Assembly (NCBI GenBank): GCA_964546435.1
Contig: CAZJKJ010000005.1
Coordinates: 30,737 to 94,736 of the forward strand
Origin: CAYNST01 sp964546435
GTDB lineage: Bacteria > Pseudomonadota > Gammaproteobacteria > Pseudomonadales > Cellvibrionaceae
DNA length: 64,000 nt
Reading direction: 5' to 3'
In this document: one piece after another, positions 18,057 to 26,828 of the stretch
Layout of the letters: every line of letters begins with the position of its first letter
Position numbering within the stretch: the stretch's first letter is position 1
Notes under the pieces: generated by a model
What the model saw: the letters and a program-made list of their open reading frames with translations, nothing else
What the model was told of the DNA's origin: nothing
Database searches by the model: none
Program-made: the position numbers and the translations under genes

Positions 18057-19373
18057 CTAGCGCAAAATCGCAAAGGCCACCGCCGTGCAGCTAAGCAGTA
18101 TGCCCGCGCTCAGTGCAACAGACCAGTGCCCAAAGCTCTTTATTGCCCGCACAATCTGACCGGATCGAAGCTGCCGCGCTCTTTGTCGATGCAGGGCCTT
18201 ACGAGCCTCATCAAGACTTTGCTGCATGGCATCAACGCGCACCATTGATTTATGGTAGCGATCCTTCCACAGGACGGTTTTTGCTCGAAAGCGCTCGAGG
18301 TAGCTTTCAAGCTTTTCGATTCTTTGCTGCATTTTCTCGATCTGCTCAAGACTAAATTCACCCTGCTCAATCCTGGCGCCATCAAGCTTGGCACGAAGCA
18401 CATTAAGTAACGCGGTTTGCTCGCTGATTATTTTATTTAGTATCGCAACATTTGCCGCCTTTCCATCAAAAGCCGCCTCAAGCTCGGCAAACTTTCGATC
18501 CGCCTCGCCCAGCCGCTCAATAAGGTGCTTGCTGTACTCGCGCTCTTTTTGCAGCTGATCAAGCACCGCTTGGTGGCTGCTTTGAGGAATCATTTCACCT
18601 TGTGCATGAGCCTCCCCTCTAGGCGCAGCGGCGGCAAGCTCGCGATGCGCTGCGGCCTGTCGGTGCATTTGCTCGATAAGCTGCGCATAGTGCTCCTCAA
18701 GCTCGGCCTTTTGCTCGCCAAGGGCGGCCGCAATAGCATCGCCCGATTGGGCCTTTATAAGCGCCACCCGCTCATCCATCTTCTCGATGAGCTGCTGGTA
18801 ACGCTCGGAGATCTCAGCACTTACCAGCCTTTCCCCTCTAAGCTCATCTCTCACCTGATCAAGCTCGCCCGAGATCGCCCGGATTTGCCCTTGTAGCTGC
18901 TCGGTCTCGCCCTGAAAATGAGCCCGAAGATCGTGTCGCTGGCGAATCAGGTGCTGATCCTTAACCCGGTGAAACTGCGCAGCACTCACAGGCTCTCGTC
19001 CAAGAAGCTCCTTAATGTCCCGATACTGATTGATTATCTCAACCGGATCATCGGCGTAGAGGTTGAATTTCTCCTTGTAGTAGGCCGCGCGCACCTGCTG
19101 CTCCCACTGAGCCCACTCGATACCAAGCCCCATATCGCTCGGATCGCTCGAGATGAAGGACTCAACACTTGTATGTCCGAGCGCCTCAGCAAGGGTGCCC
19201 TTTGGGATTTTGGTCACCCTTTGGGCAAGCGCCTCCCCAAGGGGCAGCTCAAGAGCTTTGGCGATCGCCTGAGCGCGCATCTCCCAGCCAAGAACTCGCA
19301 CCGCCTCCTGGAGTGCGGCGCACTGCGGGTTGTGCGCCCGGGTCTGCTCGATGGTGATGATGTTGCTTTTCAT
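18057..19373 (-). CDS. Long coiled-coil protein with C-terminal membrane anchor
   Basis: This 438-residue protein is not recognised. The first 150 residues are probably globular. Residues about 150-400 are heptad-rich, charged coiled coil (for example EEHYAQLIEQMHRQAAAHRE and EKMQQRIEKLESYLERFRAK). A single hydrophobic segment close to the C-terminus (SVALSAGILLSCTAVAFAIL) makes it a tail-anchored inner-membrane protein with most of its mass in the cytoplasm. It might tether DNA or a plasmid machine to the membrane; KfrA-like plasmid proteins are also long coiled coils, but I see no clear helix-turn-helix here. It is divergent from recQ. Confidence 0.65.
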   Translation of the reverse strand: MKSNIITIEQTRAHNPQCAALQEAVRVLGWEMRAQAIAKALELPLGEALAQRVTKIPKGTLAEALGHTSVESFISSDPSDMGLGIEWAQWEQQVRAAYYKEKFNLYADDPVEIINQYRDIKELLGREPVSAAQFHRVKDQHLIRQRHDLRAHFQGETEQLQGQIRAISGELDQVRDELRGERLVSAEISERYQQLIEKMDERVALIKAQSGDAIAAALGEQKAELEEHYAQLIEQMHRQAAAHRELAAAAPRGEAHAQGEMIPQSSHQAVLDQLQKEREYSKHLIERLGEADRKFAELEAAFDGKAANVAILNKIISEQTALLNVLRAKLDGARIEQGEFSLEQIEKMQQRIEKLESYLERFRAKTVLWKDRYHKSMVRVDAMQQSLDEARKALHRQRARQLRSGQIVRAIKSFGHWSVALSAGILLSCTAVAFAILR

Positions 19374-19397
19374 GAGGCGTAAGTTCCGTGCAGGGGA

Positions 19398-19426
19398 TCG
19401 ACAAAAACAGATGGCAGTGATATAAT
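19398..19426 (+). promoter_or_regulatory. Promoter for recQ
   Basis: TCGACA (19398-19403), a 17-base spacer and TATAAT (19421-19426) with extended TG. Strong sigma-70 match. Confidence 0.65.
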
Positions 19427-19451
19427 TTCGTCTATATTATTACAGGACTTT

Positions 19452-21560
19452 GTGCGCATGTCAAAGCTGAAGCGATTTGAATTGCCCGAGCATGCGCTGC
19501 ACGAGGTGTTTGGCTTTGACTCCTTCCGGGCCGGACAGAAAGAGATTATCGCGGCGGTGCTCGCTGGCCGTGATGCGCTCTCGGTGATGGCCACCGGCGC
19601 CGGTAAGTCGCTTTGCTACCAGGTGCCTGCCCTGTGCCTTGGGGGCTGCGCGGTCGTTGTCAGTCCACTCATCGCGCTTATGAAGGATCAGACCGATCGG
19701 CTCTTAGCCCTTGGTGTGCCCGCGGCGTATCTTAATAGCTCCCAGAGCGCTCAAGAATCCCTTCGGGTCATGAACAACGCACTTAAGGGCCGGTATAAGC
19801 TTTTGTATGTGACGCCGGAGCGGCTTGTGAGCGAGGATCTTCAGGAGATCCTTGCCCGGATTAATGTCTCGTTTTTTGCAATCGATGAGGCTCACTGTAT
19901 CAGCACCTGGGGCAGTGATTTTCGCCTGTCGTATCGTAAAATTGGACCCGCCATAGCTCGCGTGGAGGCCCGGGCCGCAAAGAGAATTGCCCGTCTTGGC
20001 TTTAGCGCAACCGCGCCGCTGGCAATACGAGATGACATCATCGCCCAGCTGGGTATGGCTCAGCCGCTCATTGTGATCGGGCAGTTTGACCGGCCCAATA
20101 TCAGCCTTGATGTGCGTCATTCACGCGCCAAGATCGACGATGTGCTGCAGCTGGTGCGCAGCTACCCGGATCAAAGCACCATTATCTACTGCGCAACCGT
20201 TAAGAGCGCCCAGGCGCTTCAGCGCGAGCTGCGAGCCGCATCCCTTACGGCCGAGCTCTATCACGCAAGGCTCAGCGTGATAGAAAAAACCAGGGCCCAG
20301 GAGAGCTTTCTTGCCAACCGGTGCCGCATCATGGTGGCCACCTCCGCGTTCGGCATGGGCATCGATAAGCCCGATGTGCGCACCGTGATTCACTACCACA
20401 TGCCAGGCAGTATCGAGAGCTATATGCAGGAGGCAGGCCGGGCCGGCCGCGATGGGCTGCCCTCCCGGGCCGTTCTTCTGTACAGTGAGCACGATCGCAG
20501 GCTGCAGGAGTATTTCATTAACCTATCCTGCCCCGAGCCGCAGGTGGTGCGCGAGGTGCTGTGCACGCTCAGGGCGCTCGATGATGGCTTGGTGCTTGGC
20601 TTTAGTCTTGATGAGATCGGGCAGATCGCCCCGGTGAGTCTCGGGGCGCACCAGCTGCGCAGCGCTCTTCGCATACTTGCCGATCAGCAGCTGATCGCGC
20701 TCTTGCCCCGGGGGTTTTCTGGTGATCCTGTCATTGAGGTGCTGGGCGAAAGCGCGGTGCCTGATTTTGAGTATCTGCTCGATCAAAGGCGCGCCCTCAC
20801 AAAGAAGCTCAACGCCATGCAGGCATACGTTAAGAGCGGTGCTTGCCGCAGAGACTACCTTCTTCGCTATCTTGAGGAGCAAAGGCCCCATGGTAGCTGC
20901 GGTAGCTGTGATCGGTGTCTTCGCCCGGAGCTCTTACCGGGTGGTGCGCAGCCGATCGAGCAGATAAAGATCGCTCTTCATGCCATTGAATCCTTCGGCG
21001 GGCGTCTTGGGCCTGATCGTCTTTGTGATGCGCTTCTTGGGGTTAATAGTGCGGCGCTTTCAGATCTTAAGATCGATCAGGCGCAGGGTTTTGGAGTTTT
21101 TTCAAACCGAACAAAAACCGATGTGCTGTGCCTTGTCAAAGCGCTTATCGATGGCAGGATCGTTGATCAAAGCCCCGCTCAGAATGCCCTGCAGATCACT
21201 GATAAGGGCGAGGATATCAGGTGCGATCGCGCGGGCGGGCTTAGCGATCTTGCGCCCTCGCAGGACCCCTCTTCTCGCGCAGCAGCTGCTCCTGATGCGC
21301 CTCTTCTCGGGGCGCTCATCAGGCTTCGTGACAATATCTCGAAAAAGCACTCGGTTGCCCCCTTTATGATCTGCCCCGATGAGCTCTTAAGAGAGATTGC
21401 CGCGCGTAGGCCGGCATCGGCCGATGCGCTGATAAAACTTGGCTTAAGCCCGGCACGGGCGCAGCTATTTGGCGCAGAGATACTAAGAGTCATCACGCTA
21501 ATGCGCCCAAAGAGCGCTTGTGATCATGAACACACTGAGGGTCCCGGCGCCGACAAGTAG
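19452..21560 (+). CDS. recQ: ATP-dependent DNA helicase RecQ
   Basis: This 702-residue protein is a 3'-5' SF2 helicase. Walker A is TGAGKS (48-53), the DEAH box is DEAHCISTWG (about 146), and motif VI is YMQEAGRAGRDG (about 325). The zinc-binding subdomain has C-x16-C-x2-C-x2-C spacing (CRRDYLLRY...CGSCDRC, about 459-482). A winged-helix region and a C-terminal HRDC-like helical segment follow, so the architecture is complete. RecQ with RecJ creates single-stranded DNA for RecF-pathway recombination. The GTG at 19452 has AGGA five bases upstream; an ATG two codons later is an alternative. Confidence 0.93.
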   Translation: MRMSKLKRFELPEHALHEVFGFDSFRAGQKEIIAAVLAGRDALSVMATGAGKSLCYQVPALCLGGCAVVVSPLIALMKDQTDRLLALGVPAAYLNSSQSAQESLRVMNNALKGRYKLLYVTPERLVSEDLQEILARINVSFFAIDEAHCISTWGSDFRLSYRKIGPAIARVEARAAKRIARLGFSATAPLAIRDDIIAQLGMAQPLIVIGQFDRPNISLDVRHSRAKIDDVLQLVRSYPDQSTIIYCATVKSAQALQRELRAASLTAELYHARLSVIEKTRAQESFLANRCRIMVATSAFGMGIDKPDVRTVIHYHMPGSIESYMQEAGRAGRDGLPSRAVLLYSEHDRRLQEYFINLSCPEPQVVREVLCTLRALDDGLVLGFSLDEIGQIAPVSLGAHQLRSALRILADQQLIALLPRGFSGDPVIEVLGESAVPDFEYLLDQRRALTKKLNAMQAYVKSGACRRDYLLRYLEEQRPHGSCGSCDRCLRPELLPGGAQPIEQIKIALHAIESFGGRLGPDRLCDALLGVNSAALSDLKIDQAQGFGVFSNRTKTDVLCLVKALIDGRIVDQSPAQNALQITDKGEDIRCDRAGGLSDLAPSQDPSSRAAAAPDAPLLGALIRLRDNISKKHSVAPFMICPDELLREIAARRPASADALIKLGLSPARAQLFGAEILRVITLMRPKSACDHEHTEGPGADK

Positions 21561-21561
21561 T

Positions 21562-21590
21562 TTGAATGCATTTATATTTATCACTATACT
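21562..21590 (+). promoter_or_regulatory. Promoter for tmk
   Basis: TTGAAT (21562-21567), exactly 17 bases, TATACT (21585-21590, extending to TATACTAT). Confidence 0.65.
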
Positions 21591-21623
21591 ATCTATAAGA
21601 TTGATATCATGAGAAGAAGTCAT

Positions 21624-22283
21624 ATGCCGCACGGAAAATTCATTGTTGTCGATGGCCTTGAAGGCGGCGGCAAAACCACTAATATCGAGATTCTTGCTCG
21701 CCATATCAAGGAGCGCTTTGGTGCAGAGGCTCTCATCACCCGCGAGCCTGGCGGAACCCCGATGGCAGAGAAGATTCGAGATGTCTTTAAAAGCCATACC
21801 GATGAGCACGTTCACTACAAGACCGAGCTACTGCTCGTGTTCGCCGCCAGGTGCCAGCATATTGAGAATCTGATCAAGCCCGCGCTTGCCCGGGGTAAGT
21901 GGGTGATCTGTGATCGGTTCAGCTCCGCCTCCTTTGCCTACCAGGGCTATGGCCGGGGCGCGCCCCTGGCGATGCTTAAGACGCTTCGAGATACTGTGCA
22001 GGGCTCATTCGAACCAGACTTAACGATGATTCTTGATCTTGATCCAGCGATCGGGCTTGCCCGTGCGCGCGGGCGCGGAGAGCTTGATCGGATTGAGCTT
22101 TGCGCGCTTGATTTCTTTGAGCGCGCGCGGGCGGGCTTTCTTGATCTTGCCAGACAAAGCCCGCATGCCTATCGGGTTGTAAGTGCCGAGGGTCCGCTTG
22201 ATGAGGTATCGCGCGATGTGATCGCGGCGTTCGACAAGTGGTGGGCCGCGCAAAATAATCCATCTTTGACGCCCTCCTGCTGA
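21624..22283 (+). CDS. tmk: Thymidylate kinase
   Basis: This 219-residue protein phosphorylates dTMP to dTDP. The P-loop GLEGGGKT is at residues 11-18, the DR motif of the dTMP site is in WVICDRFSSASFAYQGYGRG (about 93-112), and TREPGGTPMAE (about 43-53) matches the family. I chose the ATG at 21624, giving the usual MPHGKFIVVDG start with GAAG upstream, over the ATG at 21609. A plasmid kinase for dTTP supply fits with the plasmid replisome genes; large phages carry tmk for the same reason. Confidence 0.93.
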   Translation: MPHGKFIVVDGLEGGGKTTNIEILARHIKERFGAEALITREPGGTPMAEKIRDVFKSHTDEHVHYKTELLLVFAARCQHIENLIKPALARGKWVICDRFSSASFAYQGYGRGAPLAMLKTLRDTVQGSFEPDLTMILDLDPAIGLARARGRGELDRIELCALDFFERARAGFLDLARQSPHAYRVVSAEGPLDEVSRDVIAAFDKWWAAQNNPSLTPSC

Positions 22284-22554
22284 GCCTTAAGGCTCCCGTT
22301 CTGCGCTCATATCTGTGCCAAAGCAATTGTAGCGATCAATTATCTGCGGACGGTGAACCAAGCCGATCTGCGGCCTCGGCCGGTGACCACCCGCTGTGGC
22401 TGGAGCGCGGGCGGCGCCGGTTGTGGTGGGCGATCAGGTAGTGCCAGATGTGTGGTGTTGACTAGCGGCAAGGTGGGCCGCGCAAGAATCACTCTTCTGT
22501 CTTTCACAAGAGATAGCCTTGCAGGAGGCGCAAAGCGCCTTGCGGGCGTGCAGC
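22284..22554. other. Non-coding gap between tmk and a convergent gene
   Basis: About 270 bases with no supported gene. A GGCGCAAAGCGCC hairpin lies near 22528-22540 but lacks a U tract. It lies between two convergent genes and probably holds their 3' ends only. Confidence 0.4.
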
Positions 22555-22944
22555 TCACTGAGCGCGTGCGATAAGAGTCGATAGGGCCGCAGGTGAGAGA
22601 TGGTACAGGGTCTTCTCCTCATCCTCGACAATCACGCACCTGTCCCCACCGTTTGGATCAAGCCCGATCAGAGTGAGAATCCTTAATCCATCATGGCTTC
22701 TAAATGATGTGTTGACCCAGTTGATATCCACCCCGATCGCCTCGGCGCTACGGATGTACCAGCTGCGCCACTGCGCGCGCGGATCCCCCCTGTAGAACCC
22801 GAGATTAAGGGTGATGGTGTCGCCGTTTTCAAAGCTCTGAAACGGAGGCATGCTAAAACCATGCTTCTCGGCAATCTTGCGAGCCACCTTTTCAAGCTCA
22901 ATGATGAACTTTTGCGCCTCCTGGGAGGCTGCGATGTCGGTCAT
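22555..22944 (-). CDS. Small hypothetical protein
   Basis: Not recognised. About 129 residues from the ATG at 22944 (MTDIAASQEAQKFI), eleven bases after the stop of the upstream gene; an earlier in-frame start would overlap that gene. Mixed alpha/beta, soluble and cytoplasmic by composition, with a conserved-looking GFYRGDPRAQWRSWYIRSAE stretch in the middle. It is the last gene of a small leftward group with the 93-residue protein. Confidence 0.55.
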   Translation of the reverse strand: MTDIAASQEAQKFIIELEKVARKIAEKHGFSMPPFQSFENGDTITLNLGFYRGDPRAQWRSWYIRSAEAIGVDINWVNTSFRSHDGLRILTLIGLDPNGGDRCVIVEDEEKTLYHLSPAALSTLIARAQ

Positions 22945-22954
22945 GATGTTTGGC

Positions 22955-23236
22955 TCACTTATTTTTTGCCAATCGGTTTGCAATCACATTGGTTTTGTAA
23001 TCTTTTAGATCCCTGCCCTCGACCGGTATGACCCGATCCTCGATCACTCCGGTGTCAAGGATCCTTCGCACCCGGATTTTTTCATCCGACAAGATCTCAT
23101 CCACTAAAAAGTGGGCGATCTGGCCATCACCGAGTACCTTTATAACGTACTCCCCAGGGGTAAAGCGATGAGTCGGGCTCATGCTAAAGCGCGCCTGGTA
23201 GGGTCGATTGTGCGGATTTTCATAGTCATGTCTCAT
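22955..23236 (-). CDS. Small hypothetical protein, possibly SH3-like
   Basis: Not recognised. Up to 93 residues. The central part (TPGEYVIKVLGDGQIAHFLV followed by RRILDTGVIEDRVIPVEG) looks like a short beta-barrel of the type found in small DNA- or peptide-binding domains, but there is no family match I can name. An internal ATG (MSPTHRF, 18 codons in) is an alternative start. An AT-rich promoter-like gap lies at 23237-23275. Confidence 0.5.
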   Translation of the reverse strand: MRHDYENPHNRPYQARFSMSPTHRFTPGEYVIKVLGDGQIAHFLVDEILSDEKIRVRRILDTGVIEDRVIPVEGRDLKDYKTNVIANRLAKNK

Positions 23237-23273
23237 GACTTTATTTTAGTGATTAATAATATATTAGCCAAAT

Positions 23274-23978
23274 TTATTTCGCGCTCTCAATCGCCCGAAG
23301 TCTTGACTGCCAATAGTGGGCGGGCACATCCGGATGCTTAAGGCAGGCCTGCTCGCGGCTCATCTTTGAGCCGCTAAAAGCCAAAAACCGATCCACCTGG
23401 GACTCCTTTAGCTCAAAAAATGAGGCGTAAGGGCTCTTATTGAGCCGGCACAAAACCACGAGGTGCCCATCAGGTCCTATGGGGGCAAGCCCTTCTCGCA
23501 TCATGGTTCTGCTAAGTTTTTGCCCAACAATTCGGCGCGTATCACCCGACAGATCGTACTGAACTGTGCTTCGTGCCTGAACCGTCGCGAAATCCACCAC
23601 ACCTAGACCAAACCGATCAAGTTCAATAAGATCATCATTTTCGTGCGTCAATGTGCCCGCATAGCGATTGGTGCTTTCCCATCCGGCAGGAAGGCTCTGG
23701 TGGCGGGAGATAATCCCAAGCTGCAGGGCTTCAAGGTTCTCGATCCCATCGCCCAGCACCTGCGGGGCAATCTTGTGGATCTCCCCCATCACAAGGCTGT
23801 ATACCCAGTCGCGCTTTGCCCTTATCACCCAGGCATTGAGCGTCTTCTTATCGCCTTGCAGTATCTTTTTCATCTGCGCGCCACTAAATCCCGAATGCTT
23901 CTTCGCATCGAAGCTGCCCGCATGCACCTGGCCCGATAATAAGGCCAGTCCCAATACAAACGCTGTTATTGCTTTCAT
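23274..23978 (-). CDS. Exported hypothetical protein next to the pilus cluster
   Basis: This 234-residue protein has a clean signal peptide (MKAITAFVLGLALLSGQVHA, cleavage after residue 20), so it is periplasmic or secreted. I do not recognise the mature part. It has single cysteines near residues 187 and 211 and many charged residues. The IncI pilus operon has a lytic transglycosylase (PilT) at a similar position after PilR/PilS, but I see no transglycosylase motif here, so that role is not supported. It starts 95 bases after the stop of the pilR-like gene on the same strand. Confidence 0.55.
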   Translation of the reverse strand: MKAITAFVLGLALLSGQVHAGSFDAKKHSGFSGAQMKKILQGDKKTLNAWVIRAKRDWVYSLVMGEIHKIAPQVLGDGIENLEALQLGIISRHQSLPAGWESTNRYAGTLTHENDDLIELDRFGLGVVDFATVQARSTVQYDLSGDTRRIVGQKLSRTMMREGLAPIGPDGHLVVLCRLNKSPYASFFELKESQVDRFLAFSGSKMSREQACLKHPDVPAHYWQSRLRAIESAK

Positions 23979-24072
23979 AAGAAAAATCCAATCGTTTAAA
24001 TTTCAAACCCATTTACTCGGTGGCGGGCGGGCCATGATTTATGGCCGATCACCACCTGGCAAAACTTTGCCG

Positions 24073-25245
24073 CTAGAATCCATCAGCCGCCATTTTCAGT
24101 ACCGGCATAATTGTGAGGCCGAAAAGCACCGCGCCCGACATCACCAGAAACAGCGCGGCAACCCCCTTTAACATCGGCGCGAGGGTTGCGATCCGTGATG
24201 CATAGAGCTGTCGGTACTGATGCGATAGCGCATCCAAAATAACGGCAATGGACTCCCGGTCCATTGCCCCGGCAAGCGCAGCCTTATCCGTCGGCTCGAG
24301 GTTTCGCATGGCCTTTGCCCAGGGCCTGCCCTTTTTGACCGCCGCCACCGCATTTTGTAGATCATCGCGCATGCCCCCCGGGGGCGCCGATTCGGAGGAA
24401 AGCTGCAGCGCATGCTCCATGGGGACCCCCGAGTGCACCAGTAGTGACAGGCTGTAGAGGGTCGTGTAATTGTTTCTTGAAAGCACCAGATCCTTATAAA
24501 AAGGAATCCTCAGTATCAGCCGATCGGCCCAAACTGCGTTGATCCATCGCCCGACGGTGCTAAGCGCCAGAAGCGCAAGAAAAATCAGCGTCATAATGCC
24601 CATTGTTATCTCGCTGATTGAGGCGAGCACACTAAAGATCGGGTTGCTCGCATCCTCGCCCGCCATCTTCATCAGCGGGGATTCGGCCATCATCGGCGCC
24701 ATTACCCGGGTGGTTCCAAAGGTGATGGCGGCGGCGCTTAAAAAGCCGAAAAGCCCAGCGTAGATCTCACCAAGGTTGCCCTTTTTAATTCTCTGCATCT
24801 CGGCCTCAAACTCGGCGGCGTTGCGAAGTGCAGCGGCCGAATTCCCGCCTCTAAATCCTGCCCGCACGAGCGCGACCACGTTGGCTGGAAAATTGGGCGC
24901 GCCAATTGTCTCCATGGCCTGGCCAAGATCTGCTCCAGCTTCCACCTGCTTGAGCAACCTTCCTGAGACGCGCTTGATCGCCCCGGAGAAGTTGTCCTCA
25001 ATCAGAGCCAGCGCCTCGCCGGTGCCGACCTTGGCCGCCGCCATCGCCGCAAGCCGGTGCAGCAGCACCTGGCGGTCCTGAATCTCAAGCGGAATCTCGA
25101 TCCGAAAGCCGCGCACTTTTTTAACGCTCATGACCTTGCCGAATTTGCGCGCGGCGCGCTGCGCATCGTGCTGCGTCAGTGCCTCGATCTCATGGGTCTG
25201 GATCCGGCCGCGGCTCTCCGCAATAATCTTCCAGCGCTTTAGCAT
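24073..25245 (-). CDS. pilR: Type IV pilus inner-membrane platform protein (PilR/GspF family)
   Basis: This 390-residue protein has the GspF-type double domain. The first cytoplasmic helical domain lies about 60-150 (HRLAAMAAAKVGTGEALALI). Membrane segments follow near 165-185 and 210-235, the second domain at about 255-350 contains YTTLYSLSLLVHSGVPMEHAL, and the final membrane segment is near 365-385. It anchors the assembly ATPase and recruits pilins. Its start overlaps the end of the ATPase gene by seven bases. The order secretin, ATPase, platform protein matches the thin-pilus operon of IncI plasmids, which stabilises mating pairs in liquid. Confidence 0.88.
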   Translation of the reverse strand: MLKRWKIIAESRGRIQTHEIEALTQHDAQRAARKFGKVMSVKKVRGFRIEIPLEIQDRQVLLHRLAAMAAAKVGTGEALALIEDNFSGAIKRVSGRLLKQVEAGADLGQAMETIGAPNFPANVVALVRAGFRGGNSAAALRNAAEFEAEMQRIKKGNLGEIYAGLFGFLSAAAITFGTTRVMAPMMAESPLMKMAGEDASNPIFSVLASISEITMGIMTLIFLALLALSTVGRWINAVWADRLILRIPFYKDLVLSRNNYTTLYSLSLLVHSGVPMEHALQLSSESAPPGGMRDDLQNAVAAVKKGRPWAKAMRNLEPTDKAALAGAMDRESIAVILDALSHQYRQLYASRIATLAPMLKGVAALFLVMSGAVLFGLTIMPVLKMAADGF

Positions 25246-26828
25246 TGCCCGCTCCTCGCGCCCTCTGCTCGCTCCACAGGGCTTACCCAGCTGCCCGCCT
25301 CGAGGCGATAGCCGGCCTGCTCAAGGCGCTCCTCGCCCTCCGGGCCAAACACACGAACCAGCTCGCGCGCATCGGTAACGCCCTGCTTTACCTTCTCGAG
25401 GCCATCATCGACCATCCGGCTCCAGCGCGGCTTTCTTTGCTCCATGACGGCCTGTACTTCGTCCTCGCTTTGAAAATAATGGCACTCCGAGACCACCGTG
25501 CGCCCAGCATAACCACCCCCGTCACACTTCGGGCATGCAGGGTTTCGGCCCTCGCACCCGGGGCAGACGGTGCGCATGAGAGTCTGGGCGAGCACCGATC
25601 GCAGCACGCTTCTAAGCTCAAACAGCGGCACACCCAGATCGCGAAGCCGGTTTACCGCCCCGAGGATTGAGCCGGTGTGTAAGGTTGCGAACACAAGATG
25701 CCCGGTCTCGGCCGCCTTAATGGCGTTTCGTGCCGTGTTATCATCGCGCACCTCCCCAAGAATAATAATATCCGGATCGGCCCTCATGAAGGCCTTGAGC
25801 GCACGGGAGAAATCAAGCCCGATACCCTCATTGATGTTGAGCTGTCTCACGTAGGAGATTCTGTGCTCGACCGGATCCTCGGCGGTGTAGATCACTTTGC
25901 CGAACCGATCAAGCTCTCTTAAGGTCGCGGTAAGCGTTGTGGTCTTGCCAGAGCCTGTCATGCCGCAGATAAGATTAAGCCCCTCAAGCCTGCGACTGCC
26001 CTTTCGCCAATCGGTAAGCTTACTGATCCCAAGCACCTCAAGCGGAAGATTTGCTTTTTCCGGATCAAGGATCCGCATCACGATGGATTCGCCCGAGAGC
26101 ACTGGCAATGTTGCCACCCGCAGGGCGATCTTGCGCCCGTTATACTCAATATCAAACCCACCATCCTGGGGCTTTCGCCGCTCGGCCATATCCATGCCCG
26201 CGCGATCTTTGATGCGCGCCGAGAGGGTCAGAAAATCTGAAGGCTCGCCTTCTCGGATCACCTTTGCCACGCCCATCACGCGAATGAACACCGTGAAGGA
26301 CTCATCGCGCTGCAGTACGTGAATATCAGATGCACCCTTTTGAATCGCCTCTCGAAGCAGCTGCTCAAGTAAGGATGAGTCCGAATCGTGAATCGTCTCA
26401 AGCTTGGCAATGTAATTATCGATCGACTCCGGATTCGCATCGATGAAGACGATGTTACGACCCGGGAAGTACGGCTGTAGCCGGTGCTTGGTCTGCGACT
26501 TTGAAGAAAGGCTCGCCACGTACACATTCTCAATGGTTTCAGCGGCGATCTTGCAGCGCAACTCATAGAAAAGCTCAGGCGGCACGTGTTGAACAATTTT
26601 CTCCTCGTTGGTGAGGTTTTTATTGGTCACCTTTAAAAGCGCATCAACGAGCGCGTCATGGCCAAGAAAGCCATTTTTTACCAGAACATCCCCAAGATCC
26701 TTCTCGGTGACACCCTGCTCAAGCAGCGCCGCATGCAGCGCATCCTTACTTACAAGGTTATTGAGCAGTAAATACTCCCCCAGCAGATCATCACGCGATC
26801 TTGCCTTCTGGGTCTCAGGCATCATCAT
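25239..26828 (-). CDS. pilQ: Type IV pilus assembly ATPase (PilQ/GspE family)
   Basis: This 529-residue secretion ATPase drives pilin polymerisation. An N-terminal GspE/MshE-type helical domain (about 10-85) precedes the catalytic core with Walker A GMTGSGKT (289-296), an Asp box, Walker B near DIIILGEVRD (about 348) and a His box ATLHTG. A four-cysteine zinc motif (CPGCEGRNPACPKCDGGGY, about 420-438) is typical of assembly ATPases and absent from PilT-type retraction motors. No retraction ATPase is visible, as in IncI systems. The start overlaps the stop of the upstream tip-protein gene by ATGA, so translation is coupled. Confidence 0.92.
   Translation of the reverse strand: MMMPETQKARSRDDLLGEYLLLNNLVSKDALHAALLEQGVTEKDLGDVLVKNGFLGHDALVDALLKVTNKNLTNEEKIVQHVPPELFYELRCKIAAETIENVYVASLSSKSQTKHRLQPYFPGRNIVFIDANPESIDNYIAKLETIHDSDSSLLEQLLREAIQKGASDIHVLQRDESFTVFIRVMGVAKVIREGEPSDFLTLSARIKDRAGMDMAERRKPQDGGFDIEYNGRKIALRVATLPVLSGESIVMRILDPEKANLPLEVLGISKLTDWRKGSRRLEGLNLICGMTGSGKTTTLTATLRELDRFGKVIYTAEDPVEHRISYVRQLNINEGIGLDFSRALKAFMRADPDIIILGEVRDDNTARNAIKAAETGHLVFATLHTGSILGAVNRLRDLGVPLFELRSVLRSVLAQTLMRTVCPGCEGRNPACPKCDGGGYAGRTVVSECHYFQSEDEVQAVMEQRKPRWSRMVDDGLEKVKQGVTDARELVRVFGPEGEERLEQAGYRLEAGSWVSPVERAEGARSGQC

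Noticed and set aside
23274..23978. PilT-type lytic transglycosylase
   Set aside because: Position fits and it is exported, but no transglycosylase motif is present.
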